From contig NW_017804276.1 of assembly GCF_001625305.1 (NCBI RefSeq), positions 176,401 through 240,400 on the forward strand: a DNA stretch of 64,000 nt. Reading direction: 5' to 3'. A program made the position numbers and the translations under genes. The stretch comes from Branchiostoma belcheri (lineage: Eukaryota > Chordata > Leptocardii > Amphioxiformes > Branchiostomatidae). Below are positions 1 through 10,346 of this stretch, one piece after another. The stretch's first letter is position 1. Each line of letters opens with the position of its first letter. The notes below the pieces were generated by a model. That model did not search any database. It saw only the letters and a program-made list of their open reading frames with translations, and was not told where the DNA came from.

Positions 1-312
1 CCCCCCAACCGGTCCACAGCTACAGGTAGATGTTTGCGGAACGACAGTGCCTTCACTGTGCCAAAAGCCAGGACTGAGCGGCTGGAAAGGTCATTTGTTC
101 ACTGTGCGATAAAACTGTACAACTAGTCTGTTTCATAAGCTACCCCATGCTGTATCTGCGTCCAATTTTGTTATCTTTATGCTGTATTCTACTACTGTTA
201 ATTGTTTACTGATTGTATTGTATTATGTGTTGATTGTAACAAATTACCCACTTCGGGGAGACTTGTGTCTTTCTCTGCATATGTATGTTTGCGGTTGAAA
301 AACCAATAAAGA
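1..312 (+). mobile_element. LINE 3' end with reverse-transcriptase C-terminus
   Basis: The first 126 bases are open in frame 1 and end in TAG at 124-126. The frame gives about 41 residues with the tail pattern DSAFTVPKARTERLERSFV followed by ALYN-like residues, which is how many CR1/Jockey-type reverse transcriptases end. After the stop come a short 3' UTR and an AATAAA at about 305. The 5' part lies outside the window or is truncated. Not functional on its own. Exact clade is unresolved. Confidence 0.65.
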
Positions 313-588
313 CGTCGTAAGAAGACATCGGATTCTGAAGGACTACCAAGACGTCTGCAGGTAATTGTTATTGGCTGTGTACAAGGAACCTAAATCCTCG
401 AGATCGTGCATCGCCGGTCCTGAGCACCTCCGTGGGAACTGATCTCTATAAATCTCCGGAAGGATCTCTCACGCGTGACCCAGTTATGTCTGTGTGAGTC
501 AGGAGTGATGGTTCATGTGTCCCTCGAGGTGTCTTGGTATATAAATAAGGCCACGCTGACTAAATTACATGGATGACATCCGCGCGTA
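313..588. other. Unassigned sequence
   Basis: No open frame of note and no repeat family that I recognise between the LINE tail and the first SINE. Confidence 0.4.
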
Positions 589-766
589 GTCCTGACATGG
601 CACCGATCTTGTGCCCTTGGGAAAGGCACTTAACACGACTTTCCTCACTTCGCTCAGGTGAAAATGAGTATTGTATTGTCCCCTGTGTTGGTGGCGGCAT
701 TAATATAAGTTGAAAAAACTTGAGTGTGCCGTCACCACGTCTGGTGATTACATGTTGGAATATATA
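589..766 (+). mobile_element. SINE type A, 5'-truncated body
   Basis: Carries the type A body seen elsewhere in the window: the CACCGATCTTGTGCCCTTGG segment, the GGAAAGGCACTT segment, then GGTGGCGGCATTAATATAAG and a GTTGAAAAAACTTGAG-type end. The tRNA-like head present at 50,580 is missing here. The same 3' half occurs at 50,572-50,806 and, reversed, at 39,210-39,432. Confidence 0.6.
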
Positions 767-1469
767 AAATCAATTGTCGTCCGGTTCCAGATAAAAACGC
801 CACAATACTGTAAAAACGGGAGCAAGGAAGATATTATTGGTGACGTCCTTCTCTATATGGGCACCTAAACATGGACATAACCGTGTAGGCATAATGCATA
901 AATTATATACACCAACTGTGTAAGATCGTATAAGGATGCAGGCTGCAGACCGGAAGCCATGCCCAGGGCCATGGAGGATAGGGAGGGCTGGCGGAAAAGA
1001 GTCACGGGCATCCGTGAAACTCTCACGACAAAATGATGACATGATGATGTACATCTTATCAAGAACCTGCAAGATGCTAGCGTCGTAGATCTAGAATGCA
1101 TTCATTTGTATCAGTACTACTAGTATTACTAGGTCTTCCAAAGCCAAAAAGAAGACGCTTTCAAGATGTGAAAGGCAAAAATTTGAGAATTTATTGTTTG
1201 GTATACATCATCATCATCTTCGGTACTGCTGATCCCTCTAAGAAGAGGATTATTAGCAGCTGCGCGGGTTAGTATCTGTGTGCAAATAAAGGGTAGGGTA
1301 GGGATGGACGTAGACAAGTGCAAGGACAGGACAAGTGAAATCAATGGTGCTAGTATTACACATATTTACATATGTACAATGACAGGGAGGCAGCTCAATG
1401 CAGCCAAGCCCGTCCCAGCTCTGCTTTGAACTGGGAGATGGACTTCACCTCCGCAACACGAAGGCAACA
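767..1469. other. Unassigned sequence
   Basis: Short open frames on the minus strand (770-1344) show no recognisable domain and no splice context I can defend. I see no named repeat. Confidence 0.35.
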
Positions 1470-1543
1470 TTTTTTGCACGCTCGCATCAGCTTTTTGGGG
1501 TGCCCAAAAGATGTCATCCATATCATCAAATAACCATAGCCTT
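1470..1543. mobile_element. Right end of a GGCC-type (Harbinger-like) MITE, diverged
   Basis: Contains the family's end pattern: a CACGCTCGCAT block, then GATGTCATCCATAT and a degenerate AGCCTT terminus. It is closest to the TGATTTGAT variant seen at 48,989. The rest of the element is missing. Confidence 0.45.
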
Positions 1544-1992
1544 GCGGCAATTGCTAGGTGTTGAACCGGGACACTATCGGAGCTTAACCGCGCGAGGCGA
1601 GAAAGTTAAGTGTGAAGAGCCGGGGATTAAGCAAGCAAAACCCGCGTACAGATACACGGTGTTCGCTCCGATAACTACGAGGATAGAAATTTGGCAGGAA
1701 AATCCGCTCGTGATCCTGCTATGCTCATGCATTACGTAGAATTAGGCCGGCCTAGACTCGGAATTATATTCCTTTTAGGTTGACCTAGATAATATTTTTT
1801 TTTGACATCAGGAATACAACCTAAGGACACAGCAAGTAATTTTTATGGATGAAAGGACGCGCATTATAAACACATCTGTACTTATATCTACATCATTACT
1901 AAGAAGGGAGAAGAAGCCAAATTATCGTAATTATTAGACTATATGTCCATAGTACATAGAATTAGCGCTAGCTTGTACGTTGTATATATTCA

Positions 1993-2074
1993 TTGCAAAC
2001 TGTGACGTCTTTCCTGTGACCTGTACTGAACCCAGTGGGTATTTGCGTACAATAAAGGTCTTCATTCATTCATT
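1993..2074 (+). mobile_element. LINE 3' UTR and tail
   Basis: GACCTGTACTGAACCCAGTG is followed by a GTACAATAAAGG signal and an ATTC-repeat tail ending at 2074. This resembles the LINE tails at 11,555 and 28,960 (GACCTGTACCTAGCCC... AATAAAGG). No coding part remains. It directly abuts a truncated MITE. Confidence 0.55.
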
Positions 2075-2431
2075 AATTTTCGCCTGATTTTGGAAAAAAA
2101 ATTGTTGCCCTCTGACAGTAGTCAACGTGCCAAAAATGGGCAAAGATGTCTGTTGCCATGCCGGAAGGTAGATGGCAGATAACTATGAAGAGAGGGACAA
2201 GAAAAGGCTCTGATTTAATGTTTTGTTTCTTACTTTGATGCAGTGATATGTGATGCTGGCTGTGTATATGTGATGTTCTCACTGAATCAAAACCATTTTT
2301 ATAATGATTGAGTCAAAATTTTAAAATCTAGGAACCTTGTTTTTTTCGGCCCGTCTTGTTTTCTTTCGCCCGCTCGCATTAGATTTGGAGTCTGCGGAGG
2401 ATGTCATCCATAAAATTTACATGTTGTGGCC
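2075..2431 (-). mobile_element. GGCC-type MITE, truncated at one end
   Basis: Matches the interior and the GCGGAGGATGTCATCC / TTGTGGCC end of the full copies at 33,484 and 39,826. The other terminus is replaced by the LINE tail ending at 2074. The interior has the GTGATATGTGATGCTGGCTG block shared by the family. No coding capacity. Confidence 0.75.
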
Positions 2432-2585
2432 TAATATTACCTCAGCAAATCTCATACCAATGACAAAGTATGGAAGTACACAAATTGATGTAATGGTGGA
2501 AATGGCAATGTATTATCATTTGATGTAAGTCGATCTCAGTTTAATGACACGGAGTCAAGTGGTCCATATCTTTCGACTGTAATTA

Positions 2586-2827
2586 CCCTGGAATCCAGAA
2601 CTCGTTTTCCGGGCCGCAAGAGCACTTCGCCCGCTGGTGTAAATTACCGCTACGGGGGAGTCTAGCCTGGGGGGAGTTTGGCTGGCCGTACAACGAGTCT
2701 AGTTCTAGGGCCGGACAGACCCCTCGGGCTCAACTCCCCCGTAGCCGTAATTTAGATGGGCGGGCGAAGGGCTCTTGGCTGCCGAAGGAAAACGGCTAAC
2801 GGTCCGATACTAGTTTGGCATCCAGGG
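2586..2827. mobile_element. CCCTGG-ended MITE (TA-type target)
   Basis: Starts CCCTGGAATCCAGAACTCG and ends GGCATCCAGGG, giving inverted CCCTGGA-T-C ends. The centre has two GGGGGAG/CTCCCCC blocks (ACGGGGGAGTCTAG and CTCAACTCCCCCGTAG) that fold back on each other. Related copies lie at 5,834 and 25,633. Flanks are TA on the left and CA on the right, so the target duplication has decayed or differs. Confidence 0.7.
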
Positions 2828-3059
2828 CAGACTGTAATAAACCGGGACGCTGCTATCTTGTAGGTGTAATCACGCCAGATATGCAAGCAGCACGGCGCGT
2901 AAACTGATAAAAACGCTAAAAACTGTTGACACGAATCTTTGCCACTGATAAGGACGAGTGACTAAAAAGAGATTAAGGAAAAAAAAAACAAGAAGAAGAT
3001 TAAACAAATAAGTCCGAAATATGGCTCACGGGAAGTGGTGCATGGGATTGCGATCGAGA

Positions 3060-3350
3060 TGGCGAAATGAAACGTTGAAAGAAAAATATAATAATGATAA
3101 TAATAATATAATTTTACGGCTCTCAGTGGCCAATATGAGATGTTGTCACATCGGCGCACCAAATCCGTAAGGTATGTTTGGAACCCAGACAGACAGATTA
3201 GCCTAAGAGGCTCGGAGGGCGTCACTCCACCGTATAGGTGGGGAAGTCGTGTAAAGTGCCTTTCCCAAGGGCACAACGTCGGGCCGCGGTGAGTATCGAA
3301 CCCGGGACCTCTCGGTTCCGAGTCCAACGCTCTAACCGTGGCGCCACGCC
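3060..3350 (-). mobile_element. SINE type A with tRNA-like head
   Basis: On the minus strand the head begins near 3350 (GGCGTGGCGCCACGG), with a B box complementary to ATCGAACCCGGGACC at about 3295-3310. The body includes the complement of GTAAAGTGCCTTTCCCAAGG. The 3' part runs to an AT-rich stretch near 3090. Same family as 9,431-9,695. Confidence 0.65.
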
Positions 3351-3497
3351 AAAGAAGAATGAATGAATGGCCAGTTGTAAACTAAAAACAACTAGACAAG
3401 AAATAATAAAACAGGCGTTAGACTTTGTACTGTCAAACTGTTTTGATCGACAATCACGTATAAGATTAAGTGGTAGGTGTCAATACACTCTAAGATA

Positions 3498-3705
3498 TAT
3501 GTAATAAAATAACATTCGCCAAAAATTGTCACTCAAGTAAGTGGATATGATTTTGGAAACAGACGTTTCAGGTAGCATTAGACTTCACCGACGAAAGGTC
3601 ACTGACGAAAGGTAGTGGATGCTACCTGAAACGTCTGACCGTTTCTAAAATCATATCCAGTTGCTTGTGCAACTGTTTTTGGGCGTATCTTATTACATGG
3701 ATGTC
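3498..3705 (+). mobile_element. Inverted-repeat element with hammerhead core (Penelope-like derivative)
   Basis: Two arms of roughly 85-90 bp (about 3498-3582 and 3616-3705) are inverted copies: each carries GGATATGATTTT-type sequence next to ACGTTTCAGGTAGC or its complement. The right arm has a complete hammerhead core on the plus strand; the left arm keeps only the GAAACGTC half. A related copy is at 28,142. Association of such cores with Penelope-like elements is established knowledge; assignment here is inference. Confidence 0.6.
3597..3640 (+). ncRNA. Hammerhead ribozyme motif
   Basis: Core CTGACGA at 3602-3608 fits CUGANGA. Stem II is AGGTAG (3610-3615) with CTACCT (3622-3627). GAAA is at 3628-3631, followed by a two-base-pair stem III (A-U, C-G) and the GUC cleavage triplet ending at 3635. 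Stem I is a perfect GGTCA (3597-3601) with TGACC (3636-3640). All conserved core bases are present, so self-cleavage, perhaps as a dimer because stem III is minimal, is plausible. Confidence 0.7.
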
Positions 3706-4526
3706 CAACCTTCACCGACGTATCAATAACATTATGTGACCTACCTGGTATTTTAGCTTGCCAAAGCGTCCACCTGTCTCCTTCCTAGATCGTCATACAT
3801 GAAGTTGCCATCGGTATTCGAAACACCACAGGTCCCTGTCAAGACGAGATAACACAGCCATAAGACTTTCCACAGTCGGTAAGGAACTATACAAGTGTCC
3901 TGACGGAAGGAATAGCAGGCGGGGACACAGCAACCGACAGCCTATCTGTCCACCTGCGCCCAATCTTTGTGAGCAGCCACTCCTTATTTGCGTGGTTGAT
4001 ACATATCCGCCTGCCTTCCAGTGGCCTCTACATCCGTAAGGTTATGCCTAGATGTCAGCGAAGGGCTGCTCGATCGTTTCTAGACCGCCTGTCAACTCGT
4101 TGGCTACTCCTACGGACGAAGAGCTAGTCTGGTAACCAGACCGCCGTGAGCTCAGCGCTATCCCTTCGGCGCCGAGAGCGTTTGGGGCCGCCAACCAAGC
4201 CTCAATTACCGCGCTTCGGCGGCAACCGAAGACTAGTAATACAGGAAGTCAGCGGATACAGGGAAACCAGCTGGAGATAGGTCCGTGGTATAACTCGCCT
4301 GTGCTTGGTTAAGGCCGGGGCCGAAAAATTACCGCCAGGCCGACCTAAGGTTTGGTACCCAGGCTAACGAAGAGCTTGTGCGTACGCGTACGCCCGTTTT
4401 CGATGGAACCGTCCGCCGCGCCATAGCGCCCACTACTCCCGGCTGCTAGGCCCTGCCGAGTGACCGGGGAATGCCGGTCATAACATGTTCGCCCTGTGAG
4501 TAATCAGCGTTCGTGTCCTTGTAACA
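3706..4526. other. Unassigned sequence
   Basis: Mixed-composition sequence with no long frame and no repeat that I can match elsewhere in the window. Confidence 0.35.
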
Positions 4527-4672
4527 TTCGACCAATCGCGGAGTCCGGAAGGCCTGACCCTTGAAAAGTGCGGTTCCGAGGTGATCAGTTTAAGCTCTCG
4601 ACCAATTGCGGAGTCCCGAAGGCCTGACCCTTGAAAAGTGAGGTTCCGAGGTGATTAGTTTTAAGCTCTGTG
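4527..4672. repeat. 70-bp tandem duplication
   Basis: Two units begin with CGACCAAT(C/T)GCGGAGTCC at 4529 and 4599. Both include GGCCTGACCCTTGAAAAGTG and end in TTTAAGCTCT, with only a few substitutions. No coding meaning seen. Confidence 0.75.
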
Positions 4673-4945
4673 ACCCTTGACGCGTGTTATGGTGATTGGG
4701 TTTAACCTGGAACCGTGGGGGGAGAGTCAGAGGGGCGGTAAAAATGTTATCAGTCCCCGGCACCGTGCCAACAACACGACCCGTCCCAGGGTTTCTACGG
4801 ACTTTTACCGGTAATAAAATAGAAAGGCAGTAGGAAATTGAGTGGATCAGACGTTGAGGTGGCGAGTAAAAATGTCTTGGGGCCAAAACAGAAAAAAAAT
4901 TCTCCATCTGTCAATGGCAACAGCGAAGATCGGTTTACCTAACAC

Positions 4946-4948
<3 letters not shown>

Positions 4949-4995
<47 letters not shown>

Positions 4996-5070
4996 CTTTT
5001 TTGCTCAACAACTGTAGCTGGTACAATGTATGGCAAAGAAACAACAATGGTACATACACAAACTAATACT
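4949..5070 (-). mobile_element. LINE 3' end with (ATTG)n tail
   Basis: A CAAT tetranucleotide run (4949-4994, about 11 units) is followed by TTTTTTGCTCAACAACTGTA and GGTACAATGTATGGCAA. The latter block recurs in the minus-strand tail at 53,125-53,185. Read on the minus strand this is a 3' UTR ending in an (ATTG)n tail, as expected for a target-primed LINE insertion. Confidence 0.5.
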
Positions 5071-5332
5071 AAAATATAATTCTAACGAGCTAGTCCATAA
5101 TGATACTAAAGCTAATCTATTGTGTTTTCTTAGGAAGAGTATTATTACATTCTGCACACGTATAGAGGTTTTGAGTGCGTCACCACTATGTATTGCATCT
5201 TTTTGAATGTTGAAATAAAAAAAGAAGTTTAACTTGTAAAATGACAGCTGTACTGTGTACAGTGTGTAGTAATATTTATTTTGCGACCGTAGCAGATTGC
5301 CGTAGAATTAGTGATTTTACTCGTCAACCGTA

Positions 5333-5745
5333 GAAAATCAGTCACAGGCTAGTCGAGTGTTGAAGCGGGTGATTTAAGCCAGCTATATATAGGTTGACAG
5401 GTGGTCTTGAGGTTTGTTGACTTGGGTATCTGAAGGTTCTGGATTCGAATCCCCAGCAGACCCCAGTGTTGTATCTTCAGTTACTGAAGTCCCTCAGAAA
5501 ATCAGTTACAGGCTACTCGAGTGTTGAAGGGGGTGATCTAAGCCAGCTAGGTTGACAGGTGGTCTTGTAGGTTTGTTGACTTGGGATCTGAAGGTTTTGG
5601 GTTCGAATCCCCAGCAGACCCCTGTGTTGTATCTTTGGAAAAGGCACCTTGTACACATATTTTCTGTCGACTCGGGTGAAAATGAGTACCTACATTTGGT
5701 TAGGGTTGTTCTCTCGGATGGGACGTAAAGCCGGAGCCCCCGTGT
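5333..5745 (+). mobile_element. SINE type C, tandemly duplicated head
   Basis: Two units about 163 bp apart (GAAAATCAGT(C/T)ACAGGCTA at 5334 and 5497) each carry a tRNA-like segment with a B box: GGATTCGAATCC at 5441-5452 and GGTTCGAATCC at 5600-5610, both followed by CCAGCAGACCC. The second unit continues into the type A-like GGAAAAGGCACCTTGTACAC body and a CGGATGGGACGTAAAG segment. Duplicated B boxes suggest unequal exchange or a dimeric SINE. Confidence 0.6.
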
Positions 5746-5833
5746 TTGAATACAGCAGTTTTAGGGGAACGTTAAGAAACCCACCACAGTCATCGAAAAG
5801 CTAAATAGTAGGGGTCCCTCCCTGTGCGACATA

Positions 5834-6059
5834 CCCTGGAAGCCAGAACTTGTTTTCCGGGCCGCAAGAGTCCTTCGCCCGCTGGTGTAAATTACCGCTA
5901 CGGGGGAGTCTAGCCCGGGGGGAGTTTGGCTGGTTCTAGGGCCGGACAAACCCCTCGGGCTCAACTCCCCCGTAGCGGTAGTTTAGATAGGCGGGCGAAG
6001 GGATCTTGGCTGCCGAAGGAAAACGGCTAACGGCCCGATACTAGTTTGGGCATCCAGGG
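5834..6059. mobile_element. CCCTGG-ended MITE with TA target duplication
   Basis: 226 bp, starting CCCTGGAAGCCAGAACTTG and ending GGGCATCCAGGG. It is flanked by TA on both sides, and the wider context reads ACATA / TATGT. The interior matches 2,586-2,827. A TA duplication fits Tc1/mariner-like mobilisation, but other TA-targeting superfamilies are possible. Confidence 0.75.
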
Positions 6060-6390
6060 TATGTGCGACAGGATCAAACCTTACAGTCCGGTCTTACCTA
6101 AAGGTAGTGAATCGTACCGTTTATACTTAAGTTCTTAACGTGCAAACAAGCAACAAAATCTGTTGCCTACAGTGTTAATTTAGTAGCCAATCGGCAAATT
6201 TGTGTATCAAAAAGCGAGACTCAACAACGTTTGTCGACTTAGAGAGGCGTCGACTCTAGATAGGAAATCGGGCGGCCCTTGTATCAACATTCCGCCGTCT
6301 CCACAAACACCGGGACACGAATGAAGTGTGGGTAGTCCGTCGGTAAACATGACTTGTGGTCTCTCAGGGAAGGGTTACCGGCCGTTGGCC
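6060..6390. other. Unassigned sequence
   Basis: No frame or repeat recognised. Confidence 0.35.
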
Positions 6391-6680
6391 TAATTTTGGT
6401 ACCGCGCTTGGGGTCGAGTGTTCGGCCCAGACTCAGGAGGTCGAGGGTTCGAATCCTGCCGATGCCACCGATCTTGTGCCCTTGGGAAAGGCACTTTACA
6501 TGACTTTCCTCACTTCAATCAGGTTGAAATGAGTACCTAGCTTTGGTTAGGGACGTCCCTCGGATAGGACATTAAATGTAGGTCCTGTGTTTGGGAGAGG
6601 CGCACCCCACGCACGTTTAAAAACCCACCACACTTATCAAAAAGAGCAGGGGACCTTCCCGGTGTGAGTGGTTCAAACCT
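6391..6680 (+). mobile_element. SINE type A, long-tail subtype, with tRNA-like head
   Basis: The head carries GGGTTCGAATCC (B box) at about 6448-6459. The body has CACCGATCTTGTGCCCTTGG and ACTTTACATGACTTTCCTCA. The subtype-specific 3' half reads TTAGGGACGTCCCTCGGAT, then GGACCTTCCCGGTGTGAGTG. The same 3' half is reversed at 16,200-16,482 and 28,375-28,530. Confidence 0.7.
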
Positions 6681-6769
6681 TACAGTCTGGTCTCAGGTTT
6701 GACATCTTTGAAGAAAGAGGTGATAGTCACCTGTTATGTCATATGCCATCAACACAGAGGACAATGCAG

Positions 6770-6905
6770 TACTCATTTCCACCAGAGCGAATTCGAAGAG
6801 AGGAAAGTCGTGTAAAGTGCCTTTCCCAGGGACACAAGACCACTGGCATGGCAGGGTTCGAACTCACGACCTCCTGGTTCCGAGTCGTGCACGACCCCAG
6901 ACCCG
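6770..6905 (-). mobile_element. SINE type A fragment
   Basis: Minus-strand copy with the complement of GTAAAGTGCCTTTCCCAGGG and a B-box complement GGGTTCGAACTCACGACC near 6855. Only the head and proximal body are present. Confidence 0.55.
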
Positions 6906-7161
6906 GTGTACTTGCCTACAGGCTCACAATGTCTGCCAATCGTCACTCGATGACCAATAACTAATCTCAGGGCTGTCTTCTGTGGTGAAGATTCCCACCC
7001 GTTCCATCTAATCTTAATCCCCACTAATCTTTAAAGAACGGATAATCATGACCCAATATCATCCCCGACGCAAGGTGTCCCGGGGGATACTGTGGCGAGT
7101 GGCTGTTAATATTGATTACAACGGACACAGTCCAAAATAGACACATGTAATGCTATTATAA

Positions 7162-7246
7162 GGCCACAGCAAGTAAATGTTATGGATGACATCCTCCGCA
7201 GACTCCAAATCTAATGCGAGCGGGCGAACAAAAACAAGGAACATAT
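7162..7246 (+). mobile_element. GGCC-type MITE, left end only
   Basis: Begins GGCCACAGCAAGTAAATGTT after TAA, then GATGACATCCTCCGCAGACT and the CGAGCGGGCGAA block. Cut off where the LINE frame begins. Confidence 0.7.
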
Positions 7247-7247
7247 T

Positions 7248-7745
7248 CATAAATTAGAATCTGTGCAGAAAAGAGCGGCCAGATTCGTTTCAAATACCTA
7301 TGACATATATGCCAGCACTACCAAATTGGTCACAGATTTAGGGTGGGACACATTAAAGGACAGACGCACAGCAAGTAGACTCACATTACTACAAAAAGCA
7401 AGACACTCAAAAACAGCCCTCCCGGTCAAAACCTTGTTGACGCCTATCCCGTGCCAATCGCGACACTTCAACTCCAACTCATACAAGCCACTAACATTTC
7501 ATAAAGACTGTTACAAATATTCATACTTTCTACAAACTGTCAGAGACTGGAACACTTTACCTCAAGAAATCACAGATACTGCCGAACCCACGAAGTTCAA
7601 CGCTGCAGTACTACAACACCTGAGGACGCAGCAATAACACATCGCACAGCTCCCCTGCACGCTTTACCCCAATTTAGGGGTGTTGTGCAGTACCCAAACA
7701 AGACAAATGTTTATAACACTCGGTTGGCTAATAAATGGTTATTGC
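7248..7745 (+). mobile_element. LINE remnant, reverse-transcriptase C-terminal part
   Basis: An open frame of 130 codons (7248-7637) carries the C-terminal hallmark of CR1/L2-like reverse transcriptases: HKLESVQKRAARFVSN near the start, LGWDTLKDRRTASRLTLL in the middle and DWNTLPQEI near the end. Palm-domain catalytic motifs are absent, so this is a 5'-truncated copy. The 3' UTR has TTGTGCAGTACCC and no clear poly-A. It abuts a broken MITE. Confidence 0.75.
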
Positions 7746-8084
7746 AGACAGCCGTGATGACCACCGGAATGGACACTACATGATGATGCTAAATGGCGTC
7801 CCACCACGACCCCTATCCTTCAGCGTGTACTATTACCCTGAAATCACCCACTTGGCTTATGCGGTATTACTCAGGTTGTTGTTTTGAGGGAAGCCAAGGG
7901 TTTGGTCACGTATACGAGAAGCCTCAGTCGCCAACAGTCTGCACGTAAAGCCCCTGTCACACATCCAGAACCTTCCCCCGACCACCAACCAACTAATCAA
8001 GGTTGGTTCAAGTTCGTGAGCAGCTCTTTCTCGCATGTCTGCATGTACCTTTCCACACGAAAGGTACATCGGGTGGTGTAGTGG

Positions 8085-8229
8085 CGTCGGGTGGTGTAGT
8101 GGTTAGAACAATAGACTGTGAACCGACGAATTTCCTCACTCCACCCAGGTGTGAATGGGTACCTAACTTCGGTTGGGGAAAGTCGTATTGAGGTCATCTT
8201 GTGGCGCCGAATGGCAGCCGCACAGACCC
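8085..8229 (+). mobile_element. SINE-like fragment with doubled A box
   Basis: The A-box-like GGTGGTGTAGTGG occurs twice (near 8070 and 8091), followed by GTTAGAACAATAGACTG. The body has TTTCCTCACTCCACCCAGG and GGTACCTAACTTCGGTTGGG, matching the type A body. No B box is visible between them. Confidence 0.45.
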
Positions 8230-8375
8230 TTGCGACTGTGTGTATCATTTGTATTATTTGAATGTTGTAATTGTTGTGATTTGTATTGATTATTGTGTGA
8301 TACCCTGCATCAATTCAGCCGTAAGGCTGCGACTGCATGGGTACTGTTTGGACAATAAAAACCATTTATTATAAT
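8230..8375 (+). mobile_element. LINE 3' UTR
   Basis: Contains CATCAATTCAGCCG, a GGCTG hairpin partner and ACAATAAAAACC. The same CAATTCAGCC...AATAAA layout appears near 55,360 and 57,255, so it is a repeated 3' UTR rather than a gene end. Confidence 0.5.
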
Positions 8376-8390
8376 TATTTATTACGAAAA

Positions 8391-8690
8391 AAGGAAAGGT
8401 CTCCCGTGCCCTTATGCAGAGCGTAGAGTGGTGCCCTCCATTTCTGTAGCCCTTGGGCGACACACAGTTGTACAATGCACTACAGCAGGGGGCTGGTCCG
8501 CTGGTAGTGCTGTGTGTTTTACCTTCCCACAGCCTTTCTGTTACGTGCAGTGTGCTAAGCAGAGAAAGAACTGTGTACCATTTTTTAAAGTCTTTGGTAT
8601 GACCAGGGAGGTATGACCCGGCCGGGGTTTGAACTCACGACCTCCCGGTTACAAAGCGAGCACTCTACCAATTGAGCTATTGCACCGGTT
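8391..8690 (-). mobile_element. SINE type B with tRNA(Thr)-like head
   Basis: Minus-strand SINE. The head (8690 down to about 8615) has A box TAGCTCAATTGGTAGAGTGC, an anticodon-loop sequence TTTGTAA that would give anticodon TGT, and B box GAGTTCAAACCCC. The body ends near 8391 in the AAGGTCTCCCGTGCCC complement. The anticodon stem has a mismatch and there is no mature 3' acceptor context, so I call this a SINE and not a tRNA gene. Copies at 56,472 and 57,478. Confidence 0.75.
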
Positions 8691-8958
8691 AACTAAGCGA
8701 AACGATTGATTTTAGTCAAGTTTGCCCCCCGAACACGTCCCGAACAACGCTGAGTTGAGGTGAGACCACTTGGATCATGAGGTAATCGAATGGATGGTGG
8801 TTAATAGATCGATGAGACTTGTGGTCGCCTATACTTGACAGTTGACTGATGATGGTGAAACTTTTCACGAAGTTCGTTCATCTTTCCAGCTTCCTTGGGG
8901 ATTGAAACAGGGACTTCGACTGTGATCATCTCAACTCAACTCATCTCTGATACATTTA

Positions 8959-9382
8959 GGCCGTGTCTAAACGGAATCACCCAAGGCGGTTTACATGTGG
9001 TTTACCCCGAAGCCGGTTTCAAGTGGCTCCATCTGAACGCTCCGAAATCACATTGAAAGCGCCTCGATCCCAAGCCACTTCTACGTGGCAGCAACTTAAA
9101 GAGCAGTAATGGTCAAATAATGTGTCCGTTCTAGGGCGAGCTTCACCGCCTCTGGCGGGACCACGTCGGCATTCGGCCGAGATACGCTGGGAGGGGGGCA
9201 TCAGCAAGCAGATCGTTGACCTCTGACATGCCGCCTTGCGTGTTAACATCAAACAGCAATAAATGTAGCTCAAGCGCATTATGTTCGGACACGGTTTCGC
9301 AGGTGTGTGTGGCACGTGGACCAGATGTGAGGAATGTGAGTTACCCGAATCGCGGTTTGGGTGATTCCGTATAGACACGGCC
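8959..9382. mobile_element. GGCCGTGTC-ended MITE
   Basis: Ends are a 26-bp inverted repeat: GGCCGTGTCTAAACGGAATC on the left and the complement of GGCCGTGTCTATACGGAATC on the right, with one mismatch. Flanking triplets are TTA and TTT, so a 3-bp duplication is possible but imperfect. 424 bp with no coding frame of note. The GGCC start resembles the GGCCACAGC family but the interior is unrelated. Confidence 0.7.
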
Positions 9383-9430
9383 TTTGTCTAATCATCTTAC
9401 CGTTGGGGCACCACAGAATATCTGACTACC

Positions 9431-9695
9431 TATGATTTGATTTGATTGATTTGATTTATTGAAATTGCAAAAGTGCAATACACGCGGAACAGAGGCAGCT
9501 GTTGCTGGTGTTGTGTCCCGCACATAGAAACGAATACTGGACAGACAATACTCATTTTCACTTGAGTCTAGTGGGGAAAGTCGTGTAAAGTGCCTTTCCC
9601 AAGGGCACAAGATCGGTGGCATGTCAGGACTCGAACCCGGGACCTCTTGATTCCGAGTCGCGTACGCTGCCGTTGCGCCACATGACCCCACATGA
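9431..9695 (-). mobile_element. SINE type A, full length
   Basis: Most complete type A copy. On the minus strand it has a tRNA-like head (about 9690 to 9621; the complement of GACTCGAACCCGGGACC is the B box), the common body (complement of GTGCCTTTCCCAAGGGCACA), a distal region to about 9480, and an (AATC)n-like tail at 9431-9460. Confidence 0.7.
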
Positions 9696-9784
9696 TCGTC
9701 CCTCCTTACAATTACACCTTCAGAAGGGTGTAATGTCAACTCACATGTCATATTCGTAAGTGGACAATGGTGATGATAGAAAAC

Positions 9785-10346
9785 TCGCTAAAACTGCAGA
9801 GACAGAGGAGAGAGAGGGAAAAGACAAAGAGAGCCATAGGGAGAGAGAGAGACAGAGAAAGACAGAGAGACGCAGAGAGACACAGAGGTAAACACAGAGA
9901 GAGTGAGAGAGAGACAGAGAGAGAGGCAGAGACAGAGAGAGATAGAGAGACAAAGACAGAGACGCAGAGAGACACAGAGAGTGGGAGAGAGACAGAGAGA
10001 CAGAGAAGGAGAGAGACAGAGAGATAGAGACAGAAAGACAGAGAGACGCAGAGAGACACAGAGAGAGTGGGAGAGAGACAGAGAGACAGAGAAAGAGAGA
10101 CAGAGAGATAGAGAGAGACAGAGACAGAAAGACAGAGACGCAGAGAGACAGAGAGAGTGGGAGAGAGACAGAGAGACAGAGAAAGAGAGAGACAGAGAGA
10201 TAGAGAGAGACAGAGACAGAGAAAGACAGAGAGATGCAGAGAGACACAGAGAGAGTGGGAGAGAGACAGAGAGACGCAGAGAGACACAGAGATAGAGACA
10301 CAGAGAGAGTGAGAGAGACAGAAAGACAGAGACAGACAGAGAGAGA
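9785..10346. repeat. Purine-rich microsatellite (GAGACA-type), about 560 bp
   Basis: A continuous GA-rich tract built from GAGAGACAGAGA-type units, interrupted by recurring GACGCAGAGAGACACAGAG and GAGTGGGAGAGAGAC blocks. The interruptions recur at 40-110 bp spacing, so there is a higher-order repeat. The long Ser/Leu and Arg/Glu frames on both strands are artefacts of the repeat. Confidence 0.95.

Noticed and set aside
8615..8690. Functional tRNA-Thr gene
   Set aside because: A and B boxes and the anticodon loop are present, but the anticodon stem has a mismatch, and the same SINE body follows in three copies.
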